From Vreelandella zhaodongensis (GTDB lineage: Bacteria > Pseudomonadota > Gammaproteobacteria > Pseudomonadales > Halomonadaceae): a stretch of 64,000 nt of DNA. A program made the translations under genes and the position numbers. Where the stretch lies: the NCBI RefSeq assembly GCF_013415115.1, contig NZ_JACCDD010000006.1:124001-188000 (forward strand), written 5' to 3'. The notes below the pieces were generated by a model. That model was given only the letters and a program-made list of their open reading frames with translations, had not been told where the DNA came from and did no database searches. Below are positions 1-8,104 of this stretch, piece by piece (position 1 is the stretch's first letter; each line of letters starts with the position of its first letter).

Positions 1-328
1 TTGTCTTGAGCCAACTAACACACTCTTGCTGTGACAATGGCTCCACGCTATTGCGATACTGTCCTGGAATTAGCAGTAGGTGTTGAGGGGGAAGCTGTTC
101 CGGTAACGGGTCAATGCCGCTAAGCGTCAGCGGGCCTAACCATGGCATAGCGGCGTTGGGGCCGACATAGCAAATCTCAACATCTATTGACAGCCGGTCG
201 GCACACTGCAAGACCTGTAGGGGCCCGACCAAGTCAAGCGGCACTTGGCCAGGCATCATCAATACCGCAATCCGCAAGGTGTTGGCTCTGTGAGAGGGTG
301 GTTGGCTATTATGTTGCTCTTCATTCAC
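1..328 (-). CDS. GlxA-type transcriptional regulator, N-terminal part (partial)
   Basis: The minus strand reads open from a GTG at 328 to the window edge, giving about 109 residues. The stretch LRIAVLMMPGQVPLDLVGPLQ, followed by a Val/Cys-rich core ending in HLLLIPGQY, is typical of the DJ-1/PfpI-like sensor domain at the N-terminus of GlxA-family regulators. In that family an AraC-type DNA-binding domain follows, and here it would lie outside the window. The start is uncertain: GTG 328 comes 7 bases after the stop of the upstream isochorismatase-like gene and has no clear ribosome site, while an in-frame ATG pair begins at 259. The tight spacing suggests co-transcription with that hydrolase. 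The family call is a motif-based inference. Confidence 0.7.
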   Translation of the reverse strand, partial: MNEEQHNSQPPSHRANTLRIAVLMMPGQVPLDLVGPLQVLQCADRLSIDVEICYVGPNAAMPWLGPLTLSGIDPLPEQLPPQHLLLIPGQYRNSVEPLSQQECVSWLKT

Positions 329-335
329 ACGTGTT

Positions 336-887
336 TTACCATTCGTTGATCAAGTCTTGTGTACTGATAATACGCGCAAAACGGTCTTCAAGTACCAGTT
401 CGGTACGTGCCTTAATATCATCTGCTGACCAGGTGATGCCGTTGCGCGTCATGGGAAACGTTAGGGTTGCATCGCTGACAAAATCGACACTAAACCCCAA
501 ATCTGACGCCACCCGTGCGGTTGTTTCGCAGCATTGCTCCGTGCGCATACCGCTAATTGCAAGCTGAGTAATATCTCGTTCGCGTAACCAGCTTTCAAGC
601 TCCGTATCGCTGAACGCATTATGAACACGTTTATGAAATGTCACCGCCGTTTTATCGTCAAAACCATCAAGCGGGCGAATTAGGCCAACAGCAGGGTCAA
701 AAGGTCCTTGACTGCCTGGTTCTTCATGCAAAATGCGCACAACCGGTATATCGCTTGCTTGCGCTGCATTTAACAACGCACGCTGTTTGGGGCGCCATGC
801 TTGCGCCAGAGATTCTAGCCAGTAATCGCGGGAGGGGAAGGAGGCTTGAACGTCAATTAATAGCAGTGCGGTTTTAGACTGGATCAT
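336..887 (-). CDS. Isochorismatase-family cysteine hydrolase
   Basis: The 183-residue product starts MIQSKTALLLIDVQ, where the Asp of DVQ is the usual first catalytic residue of the family. A Lys in TFHKRVHNAF and a Cys in MRTEQCCETTAR complete the expected Asp-Lys-Cys triad. The family hydrolyses C-N or ether bonds in compounds such as nicotinamide, N-carbamoylsarcosine or isochorismate, and the substrate cannot be told here. The open frame extends upstream to 1079, but that extension looks non-coding. ATG 887 was chosen because the conserved domain begins at once; ATG 899 is also possible. A GlxA-like regulator follows 7 bases downstream, a common pairing. It is probably cytosolic. Confidence 0.85.
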   Translation of the reverse strand: MIQSKTALLLIDVQASFPSRDYWLESLAQAWRPKQRALLNAAQASDIPVVRILHEEPGSQGPFDPAVGLIRPLDGFDDKTAVTFHKRVHNAFSDTELESWLRERDITQLAISGMRTEQCCETTARVASDLGFSVDFVSDATLTFPMTRNGITWSADDIKARTELVLEDRFARIISTQDLINEW

Positions 888-1230
888 GGCTAATCTCATC
901 GTGTTGAAGTGAGGCGACAGATTAGCGGTTACACATTTCGTCAACGATGACCTGAGCGGACACAAAGCGGGCAGTTTCGGACAAATGTGGATGGATAACG
1001 AGAAGTGGTGCAACGAAGTGAAAAGCCATCTTGCTGATATCGAAAGCTGTAAAATGATCACCCGGTAAGGCGCTATCAAAGGCTATAATGGCGTAGCCTC
1101 GGTGGGAATTTACTGCTGTGAATGTTACCTATTGGGCAGGTTTTAAAATTTTTTATCGTCAAATAAGTAGCTAAGTTGGCTTGTTTATTGATTTTTGTTG
1201 TTTGTTTTGATGGAAGGAAGGTGGTTGGGA
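888..1230. other. Intergenic region upstream of the isochorismatase-like and TPR-like genes
   Basis: This roughly 340-base stretch separates two divergently transcribed genes. It becomes AT-rich after about 1140 (runs of T and A), as expected of a promoter region for the gene starting at 1231. I see no convincing terminator, RNA gene or repeat. The open frame on the minus strand from 1079 is an upstream extension of the hydrolase frame without family resemblance. Confidence 0.4.
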
Positions 1231-1653
1231 ATGATTAACACCAAAATATATAAGGCTGTTTATGATTTGGCTGAAAGGCTAATGAAAGCCGCAGCGAAAG
1301 ATGACAGACAAACATTTGATTCGCTCTATGCTGAGTTGCAGGCGATTTGCACCGATAACGAAAACACTGATAAAGATCACCCAGAGCAGTGGGAAACCCT
1401 GGCGGACTTTACCGAGGAGTTAGAGGATGCGCTGCCGATCTACCAAAAGGCGCTTGAGAAAGCCATTGCTAAGAACTCGAAAGACCATATGGCCTCTATC
1501 GGTTTTTCCATGGCAACGTTGCAAGTACAGTTAGGCCAAACGGATGACGCCATTGAAAGGCTGCAACATGCCAAAGCCAGTGCCCATGGCATTGAAGATG
1601 ATGAGCTGAAAGCAGAAATCGATCAGCTGCTTGAAACGCTAACGACCAACTAG
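1231..1653 (+). CDS. Small helical TPR-like protein, function unknown
   Basis: The 140-residue acidic product begins MINTKIYKAVYDLAERL and consists of amphipathic helices. The segment LPIYQKALEKAIAKNSKDHMASIG and the later LGQTDDAIERLQHAK have the spacing and Ala/Leu pattern of tetratricopeptide repeats. ATG 1231 follows a purine-rich GGAAGGAAGG stretch, so I prefer it to the longer frame from 1195. It has no signal peptide or membrane segment. The DUF1456 gene starts 10 bases after its stop, so the two are probably co-transcribed. TPR proteins usually serve as protein-binding scaffolds; nothing here identifies a partner beyond the neighbour. Confidence 0.7.
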   Translation: MINTKIYKAVYDLAERLMKAAAKDDRQTFDSLYAELQAICTDNENTDKDHPEQWETLADFTEELEDALPIYQKALEKAIAKNSKDHMASIGFSMATLQVQLGQTDDAIERLQHAKASAHGIEDDELKAEIDQLLETLTTN

Positions 1654-1663
1654 GAACCCTATT

Positions 1664-2149
1664 TTGACGAATAATGATATTTTTCGCCGTATCCGCTACA
1701 CCTTTGATTTAAAAGATAGCACCATCGTGGATATCTTCTCGCTGGCAGACGTCAGCGTGAGCCAGGCGCAGGTCACTGCTTGGCTGAAAAAAGACGAAGA
1801 TGACGCCTTCGTCACGATGAAAAATAGAGAGCTGGCGGCATTTCTGAATGGGTTTATCAGTTTTAAGCGTGGAAAACGCGAAGGCCCGCAGCCTGCGCCC
1901 GAAGCGCAATTAAACAATAATATGGTGTTCCAGAAGCTGCGAATTGCGCTGAATTTAAAAGCAGACGATATCTTAGCAGTGTTTGAACTGGTGGGCTTAC
2001 CGCTAAGCCATCATGAGCTCAGCGCTTTCTTCCGGAAGCCAAGTCATAAGAATTACCGTGAGTGTAAAGATCAAATGCTGCGTAATTTCTTGCTCGGTAT
2101 TCAGCGCCAGCTACGGCCTGGCTCGAACGACGCAGGTTCTGAGTCTTAA
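1664..2149 (+). CDS. DUF1456 family protein (YehS-like)
   Basis: The 161-residue product contains two copies of a roughly 70-residue helical module. The first starts NNDIFRRIRYTFDLKDSTIVDIFSL and the second NNMVFQKLRIALNLKADDILAVFEL, which is the duplicated arrangement of the YehS/DUF1456 family. Both copies end in a similar L..FLNG or LRNFLLG segment. The only sensible start is TTG 1664, since the family begins M-N-N-D-I or similar and no ATG lies nearby; GGAA sits 7 bases upstream. The function of the family is not established. The gene is convergent with the methyltransferase downstream. Confidence 0.85.
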   Translation: MTNNDIFRRIRYTFDLKDSTIVDIFSLADVSVSQAQVTAWLKKDEDDAFVTMKNRELAAFLNGFISFKRGKREGPQPAPEAQLNNNMVFQKLRIALNLKADDILAVFELVGLPLSHHELSAFFRKPSHKNYRECKDQMLRNFLLGIQRQLRPGSNDAGSES

Positions 2150-2227
2150 GTTCAGCGCGTTACACCTCGCTTTATGTCACACGGTAACGGCAAGAGGGGC
2201 AGCTCAGGCCTCTCTGTCTTATCGACG

Positions 2228-2983
2228 CTAACGCTTCACGCAGGCGAAAATTGCATTGCCTGAGACGTTATCCCAGGGGGTGATGGTCTGGTAGTTATGC
2301 TCAAATACATGCACCTCAAAATATGGCGCCAGCAGGGCGGTTAATTCCGTAAAGCTGACCGCTACCATCGGATGCTCGTCGTTCCATATCTGGGTGGCGC
2401 CTGCGTTGTTTTTTTCAATACTTAGCCTAAGCGATTGCTTTTCGCCGTGCCCAGCGTAGTGCCAACCTGAGCGAAACGTGAAAACATCATCTTCTTGTTT
2501 GGCGCTGTGTTTAACCCACAAATCGTTATTGATTTTGTTTTTATCCACCACGTTAAAATAGAAAACGCCGCCCTGTTTTAGCGCGCGATAGGCACTGGAA
2601 ATACACCCTTTTAGCTTTTCAATCCCATCGTTGTAGTGGATCGAGTACAAAAAACAGGTGATCAAATCGAGGGGGGCGCTGGCTTCGAACGCACTCATAT
2701 CTTGCCGTGAAAAAAGCGCTTCTGGGCAACGCTTGGCGGCGATATCCAGCATGGGTTGGTTAATATCAAGCCCGCTGCTGAGATAACCAAAATCAATAAA
2801 GTGACGGACATGAGGGCCTGTTCCACAGGCTAAATCAAGGTGCGCATGCCCGCCGTTGCCGAAAATCTGGTGGAGTCGACGAATGGCGTTGCTTTGCGCT
2901 TGATAGTCGATATCGACGCACATCAAATCGTAGTAGCCAGATAGGTCAGTATAGAGTGCGTTGGCGGACAGATTGGCGGACAT
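2228..2983 (-). CDS. Class I SAM-dependent methyltransferase
   Basis: The 251-residue soluble protein has the Rossmann methyltransferase fold. Motif I is HLDLACGTGPHVRHF (about residues 48-62), the acidic residue after strand 2 is in GLDINQPML, and motif II/III regions follow in DLITCFLYSIHY and ALKQGGVFYFNVVD. The C-terminal half, with GWHYAGHGEKQSL and repeated aromatic residues, is probably the substrate lid. The acceptor is unknown. The preceding intergenic DNA (2984-3116) is short and no operon partner is evident. Confidence 0.85.
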   Translation of the reverse strand: MSANLSANALYTDLSGYYDLMCVDIDYQAQSNAIRRLHQIFGNGGHAHLDLACGTGPHVRHFIDFGYLSSGLDINQPMLDIAAKRCPEALFSRQDMSAFEASAPLDLITCFLYSIHYNDGIEKLKGCISSAYRALKQGGVFYFNVVDKNKINNDLWVKHSAKQEDDVFTFRSGWHYAGHGEKQSLRLSIEKNNAGATQIWNDEHPMVAVSFTELTALLAPYFEVHVFEHNYQTITPWDNVSGNAIFACVKR

Positions 2984-3116
2984 AGTAGCCTAATGGTGGG
3001 CGCTGTAATATTGGGTGGCGCATAGTAAACGAGCGGAGAAGGTTTTAGAAGCGAGGGTAAGGCCACGCCCGCTCGTTTTCATAAAGCGGGAGGTTTCGCT
3101 GGTAAATGGTGTTTAT

Positions 3117-3989
3117 TTAGTTTGGTTGCTTTTTTCCACTTTGCTCAGCTAGCTCCTTGGCTTGCGCATACCCTGTTAGCGCCAGATAGTCACGATTGCT
3201 ATCGATGTCGCTGTCCGTGCCTGCTTTAAAGAAGGTTTTTTCTAGCATTGCTTCTCTAGCCTCCATGAGGGTTTGCGCTGTCTGCATATGTTCGCTGACA
3301 ATCTGGCAACCGCGCTCAATGTCTCCTTGACGCAATGCCTCTAATAATTGACGTTGATAATCATAGCCTTGACGCCGTAACTCAGGGTTGGGCTGTTCGT
3401 AGATTCGCTGGCAGACTGTCATGTTCATCAGCAAACGTACTGGAAATCGGCACATCAAGGCCAGCAGGGGGTTAGGGCAATAATCAATCAGTACTAAATG
3501 AAACTCCAACTCCTTAAATCGCTGCTCGCGCTCTTCTTCTAGCGATACTGGCGGGTGGTCATAAAAGGTCATTACTGACGCCAGTCGATCAAAGGCATCC
3601 GTATCGAGCACACCCTCAAGACTCTTTACCAGGGCTGGCCAGAGGGCTTTACGTGCTTCATAGATGTCGTGAATGGTGGGCGAGTGAAAGAAAAAATAGT
3701 TACCCAGCAAGGTCATCGCTCGATCATCACTGACTTCACTGATAAAGGCTCCACCACCTGGGCCTGTTCGCGTTTGAACCAGCCCCTGGGCTTCAAGCCC
3801 CTTGAGGGCTTCACGCACCGTGCCTTTGGATGCATCTAGCGCCTGAATCAGCTCTTGTTCCTGTGGGAGTCGATCACCGGGCTTTAAATGATGTTGCGCA
3901 ATATATTCCTTAATCGCCTCACTGATTACGTCACTACGCTTAGGTTTAGCAGACTGGCGTGCTTGCTTCATGGTTGTCTCAGCTAACAT
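3117..3989 (-). CDS. GntR-family regulator, FadR/FCD subfamily
   Basis: The 290-residue product has an N-terminal winged helix-turn-helix (about residues 18-80: AIKEYIAQHHLKPGDRLPQE, then DASKGTVREALKGLEAQGLV) and a C-terminal all-helical FCD ligand domain that includes YEARKALWP and the conserved FHLVLIDYCPNPLL and IVSEHMQ segments. Such proteins are usually repressors released by a small carboxylate or pathway intermediate. It is divergent from the DUF1028 gene, and an 18-base AT palindrome lies between them. A second copy of the same half-sites lies before the amidohydrolase gene, which makes this protein the obvious candidate to bind both. ATG 3989 and ATG 3971 are both possible starts. 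Confidence 0.9.
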   Translation of the reverse strand: MLAETTMKQARQSAKPKRSDVISEAIKEYIAQHHLKPGDRLPQEQELIQALDASKGTVREALKGLEAQGLVQTRTGPGGGAFISEVSDDRAMTLLGNYFFFHSPTIHDIYEARKALWPALVKSLEGVLDTDAFDRLASVMTFYDHPPVSLEEEREQRFKELEFHLVLIDYCPNPLLALMCRFPVRLLMNMTVCQRIYEQPNPELRRQGYDYQRQLLEALRQGDIERGCQIVSEHMQTAQTLMEAREAMLEKTFFKAGTDSDIDSNRDYLALTGYAQAKELAEQSGKKQPN

Positions 3990-4096
3990 TGGAAGAGGCA
4001 GTTTTAGTAAGAATCATCCCCTTGAAGTGACGTGATGTCTAGCAAATGTCGCCCTGTGTATCACCGCGTGAAGGCGGTAGAAGGGAGGTGAAAATA

Positions 4097-4112
4097 ATTT
4101 ATAATTATAAAT
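4097..4112. promoter_or_regulatory. Palindromic operator candidate, copy 1 (ATTTAT-N4-ATAAAT)
   Basis: ATTTATAATTATAAAT is a perfect palindrome, extending to 18 bases from 4096 to 4113. It lies between the divergent GntR regulator and the DUF1028 gene, about 38 bases before the latter's ATG. Its half-sites are identical to those of the palindrome at 5130-5145. Assignment to the adjacent GntR/FCD protein is an inference. Confidence 0.55.
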
Positions 4113-4150
4113 TTAAAGACCCCTTCAACCTGATAATCGAGTAACCCATC

Positions 4151-4816
4151 ATGACCTACAGTTTGATAGCACTTGATAAGCAATCTGGCACTTTCGGTGT
4201 TGCATGTGCCACCGGAGGACCCGCACTGGGCGGGTTTGTTCCCCATTTATTGCCGGGTGTTGGTGCCGCTATTACCCAGGGCTTTAGCACCAATGTATTC
4301 AGTGCTGAACAAGGGCTGCAGCGCTTAGCCAACGGGGAAAAGGTGGCAGATATTATCAGCAGCCTGCAAGAACAAGACAAAGGCGCTGCGTGGCGACAGC
4401 TTGCGTTGATGGATCAGCATGGCGTTGCCGCTGGCTGGACAGGTGATGAAAACGTTCCGGTTGCTGAGATGCGAATGAGTGATGGTTTGCTGATTGCAGG
4501 CAATATGCTGGCGAACCGAGAGGTTATTCCCGCCATGGAGGCGGCCTATCTTGAGACTCGTCAGCGTAAAGACATGGCTAGCGCTTTGATAGCCGCGCTA
4601 AGTGCTGCTCAGCAGCAGGGCGGGGATCATCGTGGCACGCTATCAGCTGCTCTGAAAGTACGCGCCCCAGGCGGCTTGCCCTTCGATTTGCGAATCGATT
4701 ATGCCCCTAACGCGATTACTGCACTGAGCGAACTTCACCTACGTATTGAACAGGATGGTGATTTTCAGTCGTTTCTTGCTCGTCTGCCCACGGCTAGCTA
4801 TCCGCATCGTTATTAA
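4151..4816 (+). CDS. DUF1028 family protein (Ntn-hydrolase-like)
   Basis: The 221-residue product starts MTYSLIALDKQSGTFGVACATGGPALG and continues with VPHLLPGVGAAITQGFSTN and a RL.NGE segment, the conserved signature of DUF1028 proteins, which are predicted to adopt an Ntn-hydrolase fold. The later LIAGNMLAN and APGGLPFDLRIDY segments also fit. The enzymatic role of the family is not firmly established; members often sit beside amidases and peptidases. Here it is followed by a hydantoinase/carbamoylase-type amidohydrolase and a carrier, which supports a role in degrading a ureido or amide compound. Its stop codon lies inside the left end of a MITE-like element without disrupting the frame. 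Confidence 0.85.
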   Translation: MTYSLIALDKQSGTFGVACATGGPALGGFVPHLLPGVGAAITQGFSTNVFSAEQGLQRLANGEKVADIISSLQEQDKGAAWRQLALMDQHGVAAGWTGDENVPVAEMRMSDGLLIAGNMLANREVIPAMEAAYLETRQRKDMASALIAALSAAQQQGGDHRGTLSAALKVRAPGGLPFDLRIDYAPNAITALSELHLRIEQDGDFQSFLARLPTASYPHRY

Positions 4817-4976
4817 GAAACCTCTGATTAACTATTGCGTTTGGCCATACTGCGTTAAAAATCGCCTCGTGCGCGAGTCCGATCAAAATGCTCATTTACA
4901 AACCGTAAACTGCGCTTTTTCGTTGATTTTTGCCTTGTCTGGCCTGCACTCATCACATTAATCAGAGGCTCCTTAA
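4813..4976. mobile_element. MITE-like element, 164 bp, non-coding
   Basis: The ends are 19-base imperfect inverted repeats, at 4813-4831 (TTAAGAAACCTCTGATTAA) and 4958-4976 (whose complement is TTAAGGAGCCTCTGATTAA), differing at two positions. The outermost TTAA at both ends may be a 4-base target duplication. The interior encodes no transposase. This matches a non-autonomous miniature element mobilised in trans. It separates the DUF1028 gene from the promoter region of the amidohydrolase gene. Copy number elsewhere in the genome cannot be seen from here. Confidence 0.7.
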
Positions 4977-5129
4977 TCATCACCACGTTGTTTAGACATA
5001 AGTCTAAAAACTGAGAATACCCAAAAATTTAACCTTTTATTCTGACTGAGTTTTTTGTTTTCCCAGTCGAAACGCCTTTTCGTCCGCCTCCTCAAAGGTT
5101 TGACAGCTTGTTTGACACTCCCATAGGCT

Positions 5130-5145
5130 ATTTATCATGATAAAT
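5130..5145. promoter_or_regulatory. Palindromic operator candidate, copy 2 (ATTTAT-N4-ATAAAT)
   Basis: ATTTATCATGATAAAT is the core of a perfect 22-base palindrome spanning 5127-5148, which ends 46 bases before the ATG of the amidohydrolase gene. The half-sites are the same as at 4097-4112 while the central four bases differ. Position and sharing suggest a regulator-binding site, most simply for the GntR/FCD protein encoded at 3117-3989. Confidence 0.6.
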
Positions 5146-5194
5146 AGCTGTGTTGTGCTGCTCACCAAACAATCAATAACCTCTTGAGGCAACC

Positions 5195-6448
5195 ATGGCG
5201 CTTTCTTTTACCCAGGCTGGGCAACAGGCTTGGAAGTGGCTGGAAGATGCCGCTAAGTTTAGCGAAACCGACAATATTGAACGCGATGGCGTTACCCGTC
5301 GCTGCGCTACCCCTGAACATCGCGCTGTGCTGGATGAACTTGCAACGTGGATGAAAGGTATGGGCATGTCCGTGCGCATGGATAACGCCGCCAATCTGAT
5401 CGGTCGTTATGCCAGTCCGCAGGCCGGTGCCCGTACGCTGTTGCTCGGGTCGCACCAGGACACCGTTCCTAATGGCGGCAAGTACGATGGCATGATGGGC
5501 GTTATTCTGCCCCTTGCCTTGGTGAGCTACCTGTATGAAAACGCAATTGAAATGCCCTTTCACATTGATGTGGTGGCGTTTAGCGACGAGGAGGGGACCC
5601 GATTCAGCTCTACCTTGCTTGGCTCTAAAGTGTTGGCGGGCACGTTTGAACCAGGGATGCTTGAAGCCCGCGATGATCAGGGCATAACACTTGGGCAAGC
5701 GCTGGCTGACTTTGGTTGTGACACCCAGCGTATCGACGCCGACCGATACCTATCGGAAGACGTGATCGCTTTTATCGAAACACATATCGAGCAGGGCCCG
5801 CAGCTTGAGCAGGCTGATGTGGCGGTGGGTGTGGTCAGTGCGATCACCGGAATCGAACGCCACGAGATAACTGTTAAGGGCATGGCTGGTCACGCCGGAA
5901 CTGTTCCCATGGATATGCGCCAGGATGCACTGGTAGGTGCTGCCGGCGTCATCCAATTGGTCGATAAGCTATGCAAAAGCACCAATGAACTCGTCGGTGT
6001 CGTGGGCAAGATTGAGAATGCCCCTAATGGCGTCAATGTCATCCCTCAAACCACAACCTTGAGCATTGAGTTGCGCTCGCCGGACGATGCAATTCGCCGC
6101 CAAGCAAGAACTCAACTGTTAAGCCAAATTGACGCGTCCCTGAAAGCCTTGAACCTTGGCTTTGAGCATCGTCACACCTATGAACAACCTGCTGTTCAAT
6201 GCGCCGAGCACCTTATCGATACCATGCAGAGCGCGCTTAATGATGCCCAGATTGAGCCACGGGTGCTGTTCAGCGGCGCAGGCCACGATGGGTTAGCCAT
6301 GGCCGACCTGTGTGATATCGGCATGCTATTTGTTCGTTGTCGCGGCGGTATCAGCCACCATCCCAGCGAAGCGATCAAGCCTGAGGATCTCGGCGTTGCC
6401 CTTGAGGTTCTCTTACACACCTGCCAGCGACTCGCCCAAAAGCAATAG
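5195..6448 (+). CDS. M20-type Zn amidohydrolase (allantoate / N-carbamoyl-L-amino acid hydrolase group)
   Basis: The 417-residue protein carries the metal-site motifs of the hydantoinase/carbamoylase branch of the M20 peptidases: LLGSHQDTVPNGGKYDGMMG (His and Asp ligands, about residues 87-106), VVAFSDEEGTRF (Glu pair) and IETHIEQGPQLE (His). The dimerisation domain follows in the middle (ITGIERHEITVKGMAGHAGTVPM) and the last ligand region is in CRGGISHHPSEAI. The family releases ammonia and CO2 from allantoate, ureidoglycine or N-carbamoyl amino acids; the exact substrate is unresolved. ATG 5195 has TTGAGG 5 bases upstream. It lies in a module with a GntR regulator, a DUF1028 protein and a YfcC carrier. 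Confidence 0.88.
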   Translation: MALSFTQAGQQAWKWLEDAAKFSETDNIERDGVTRRCATPEHRAVLDELATWMKGMGMSVRMDNAANLIGRYASPQAGARTLLLGSHQDTVPNGGKYDGMMGVILPLALVSYLYENAIEMPFHIDVVAFSDEEGTRFSSTLLGSKVLAGTFEPGMLEARDDQGITLGQALADFGCDTQRIDADRYLSEDVIAFIETHIEQGPQLEQADVAVGVVSAITGIERHEITVKGMAGHAGTVPMDMRQDALVGAAGVIQLVDKLCKSTNELVGVVGKIENAPNGVNVIPQTTTLSIELRSPDDAIRRQARTQLLSQIDASLKALNLGFEHRHTYEQPAVQCAEHLIDTMQSALNDAQIEPRVLFSGAGHDGLAMADLCDIGMLFVRCRGGISHHPSEAIKPEDLGVALEVLLHTCQRLAQKQ

Positions 6449-6519
6449 CTACCTTCCTTGTATCACAACGTTTGTCCAACTAGCTCAACATAAAGCCAAA
6501 AAAATCATAAGGGTTGATT

Positions 6520-7929
6520 ATGAGCCAACAACAGCAAGTTTCAGACGCGAAAGCCCCTGCATCAGGTAAGTGGTACAAGCAGGTACCGGACCCGATGGTG
6601 CTGATTTTCTTCATTCTGGTCGCTGCCTACCTAATGACGTTTATCGTGCCCGCAGGAGAGTTTGAACGTCAGACTGTCGATGGTCGTACGACGGTTATTC
6701 CTGAGTCTTTCATGTACTTGTCAGATGTTGCGAATCTGCATTTTTTCAAGATTTTCGTCGCCATACCGGAAGGTCTGATTAACGCGTCGCAATTTCTGTT
6801 TATCGTGTTTATTGCTGGTGGTCTGTTTCATATTCTGCAGCGGACAGGGGCGCTGGAAAATGCCATTGGTGTCGCCGTTCATCGCGTCGGTGCTGAAAAC
6901 AGCGTTAAGAGCCGCAACCTGATTATTGCTGCAGGCACTTTTATCTATGGCTTCTTTGGCGTTGCTGTCGGTTTCGAGAATAATATCGCGCTCGTGCCTA
7001 TTGGTGTGCTGATTGCCTCTGCCATTGGCTGCTCTCGTTTAGTCGGCGTTGTGATGGCTGTCGGTGGCATTGGCATCGGATTCGCTTTATCCCCGATCAA
7101 TCCATATACCGTAGGCGTTGCGCAAGGTATCGGTGAGTTACCAACGTTTTCAGGCTGGTGGTTGCGTACCTTAATGGTCATCGCGTGTCTGGCAACCTTG
7201 TCGCTTTTTATCTGCCGCTACGTTGTCAACATGGATTATCACGATGATACCCCGGCCGAGCTAACTAAGCGTCTCGAAGACTACACCTTGACCCGCAAGA
7301 ACATCATCACGCTAGCCATTTTCATTACTGGCCTGATTATTATGCTAATCGGTGTTTTCACCCGCGATTGGTACATTAATGAAATTGCCGCCATGTTCCT
7401 GTTAATGGCGATTGTTATTGGGCTCACTAACGGTCTGGGAGCCAATGCGCTGGTCAGGCAGATGATGGAAGGGGCGTCATCCGTAACGGCAGGGGCGCTG
7501 GTGATTGGTGTCGCCGCTTCCATTCAGGTGATCCTTCAGGATGCTCATATCATCGACACTATCGTTAACTCACTTAGCTCTCTGGTGGGGGATATGCCCA
7601 CTGCCGTGGCGGCTATCGCTTCAAGTGTTATTCAAGGGGTAATCAATTTGTTCATCCCCGGAGGGTCTGGCCAGGCATTGGTGACCATGCCTATTTTGAT
7701 CCCTTTAGCAGACTTAATTGGCATGAGCCGTCAACTGATGATCACATCATTTCAGGTGGGTGATGGTTTGACTAACCTGATTGTTCCGACTTCGGGTGGC
7801 ACTTTGGCCATGCTGGCGCTGGGCAAGGTCTCATACGCTCAGTGGCTACGCGTTATTACTCCTTTGTTAGCACTGGTTTATGTGATGTGCTGGGCGGCAT
7901 TGGTGCTGGGCTATTATGTAGGTTACTAA
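6520..7929 (+). CDS. YfcC-family (DcuC-like) membrane carrier
   Basis: This 469-residue, strongly hydrophobic protein has about 11-12 membrane segments. Its N-terminus (PDPMVLIFFILVAAYLMTFIVPAGEFER) and the later FLFIVFIAGGLFHILQRTGA, GVAVGFENNIALVPI, GFALSPINPYTVGVAQ and IPGGSGQALVTMPI segments are characteristic of YfcC/DcuC-type (C4-dicarboxylate carrier superfamily) proteins. ATG 6520 is preceded by AAGGG at a spacing of 6. The gene follows the amidohydrolase by 71 bases and ends before a strong terminator, so it probably closes that operon and imports its substrate. The actual solute is unknown. Confidence 0.85.
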   Translation: MSQQQQVSDAKAPASGKWYKQVPDPMVLIFFILVAAYLMTFIVPAGEFERQTVDGRTTVIPESFMYLSDVANLHFFKIFVAIPEGLINASQFLFIVFIAGGLFHILQRTGALENAIGVAVHRVGAENSVKSRNLIIAAGTFIYGFFGVAVGFENNIALVPIGVLIASAIGCSRLVGVVMAVGGIGIGFALSPINPYTVGVAQGIGELPTFSGWWLRTLMVIACLATLSLFICRYVVNMDYHDDTPAELTKRLEDYTLTRKNIITLAIFITGLIIMLIGVFTRDWYINEIAAMFLLMAIVIGLTNGLGANALVRQMMEGASSVTAGALVIGVAASIQVILQDAHIIDTIVNSLSSLVGDMPTAVAAIASSVIQGVINLFIPGGSGQALVTMPILIPLADLIGMSRQLMITSFQVGDGLTNLIVPTSGGTLAMLALGKVSYAQWLRVITPLLALVYVMCWAALVLGYYVGY

Positions 7930-7976
7930 GCAATTACGCTCGGCTATCAACTAAGCACCGATGTATTTGCGATAGA

Positions 7977-8007
7977 GGGGGAGAGCTCAGATGGGCTCTC
8001 CCCCTTT
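7977..8007 (+). terminator. Rho-independent terminator after the YfcC-family gene
   Basis: A perfect 10-base stem GGGGGAGAGC / GCTCTCCCCC encloses an 8-base loop and is followed by TTT. It lies 47 bases after the carrier stop codon and before the DUF4019 gene. Confidence 0.8.
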
Positions 8008-8104
8008 GGTCTGCCGTTATGCAGATCAGCGCTAAAGAAATCCCACGATTTTCCGATAATTAATTAAGATGTATGAAACCACCAAACCGTAACAAGAGTC
8101 TGCC

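Noticed and set aside
187..567. 126-codon plus-strand frame at the left edge
   Set aside because: It crosses two genes that are convincing on the minus strand, and its sequence is low in recognisable structure.
888..1079. N-terminal extension of the isochorismatase-like protein to residue 247
   Set aside because: The extra 64 residues show no conserved text, and the family begins at the ATG near 887.
3068..3090. Hairpin CCCGCT/AGCGGG after the GntR gene as terminator
   Set aside because: The stem is short, the loop is 11 bases and there is no T-run on the minus strand.
5162..5698. 178-codon minus-strand frame over the amidohydrolase
   Set aside because: It is a shadow of the M20-type gene, whose metal motifs are clear on the plus strand.
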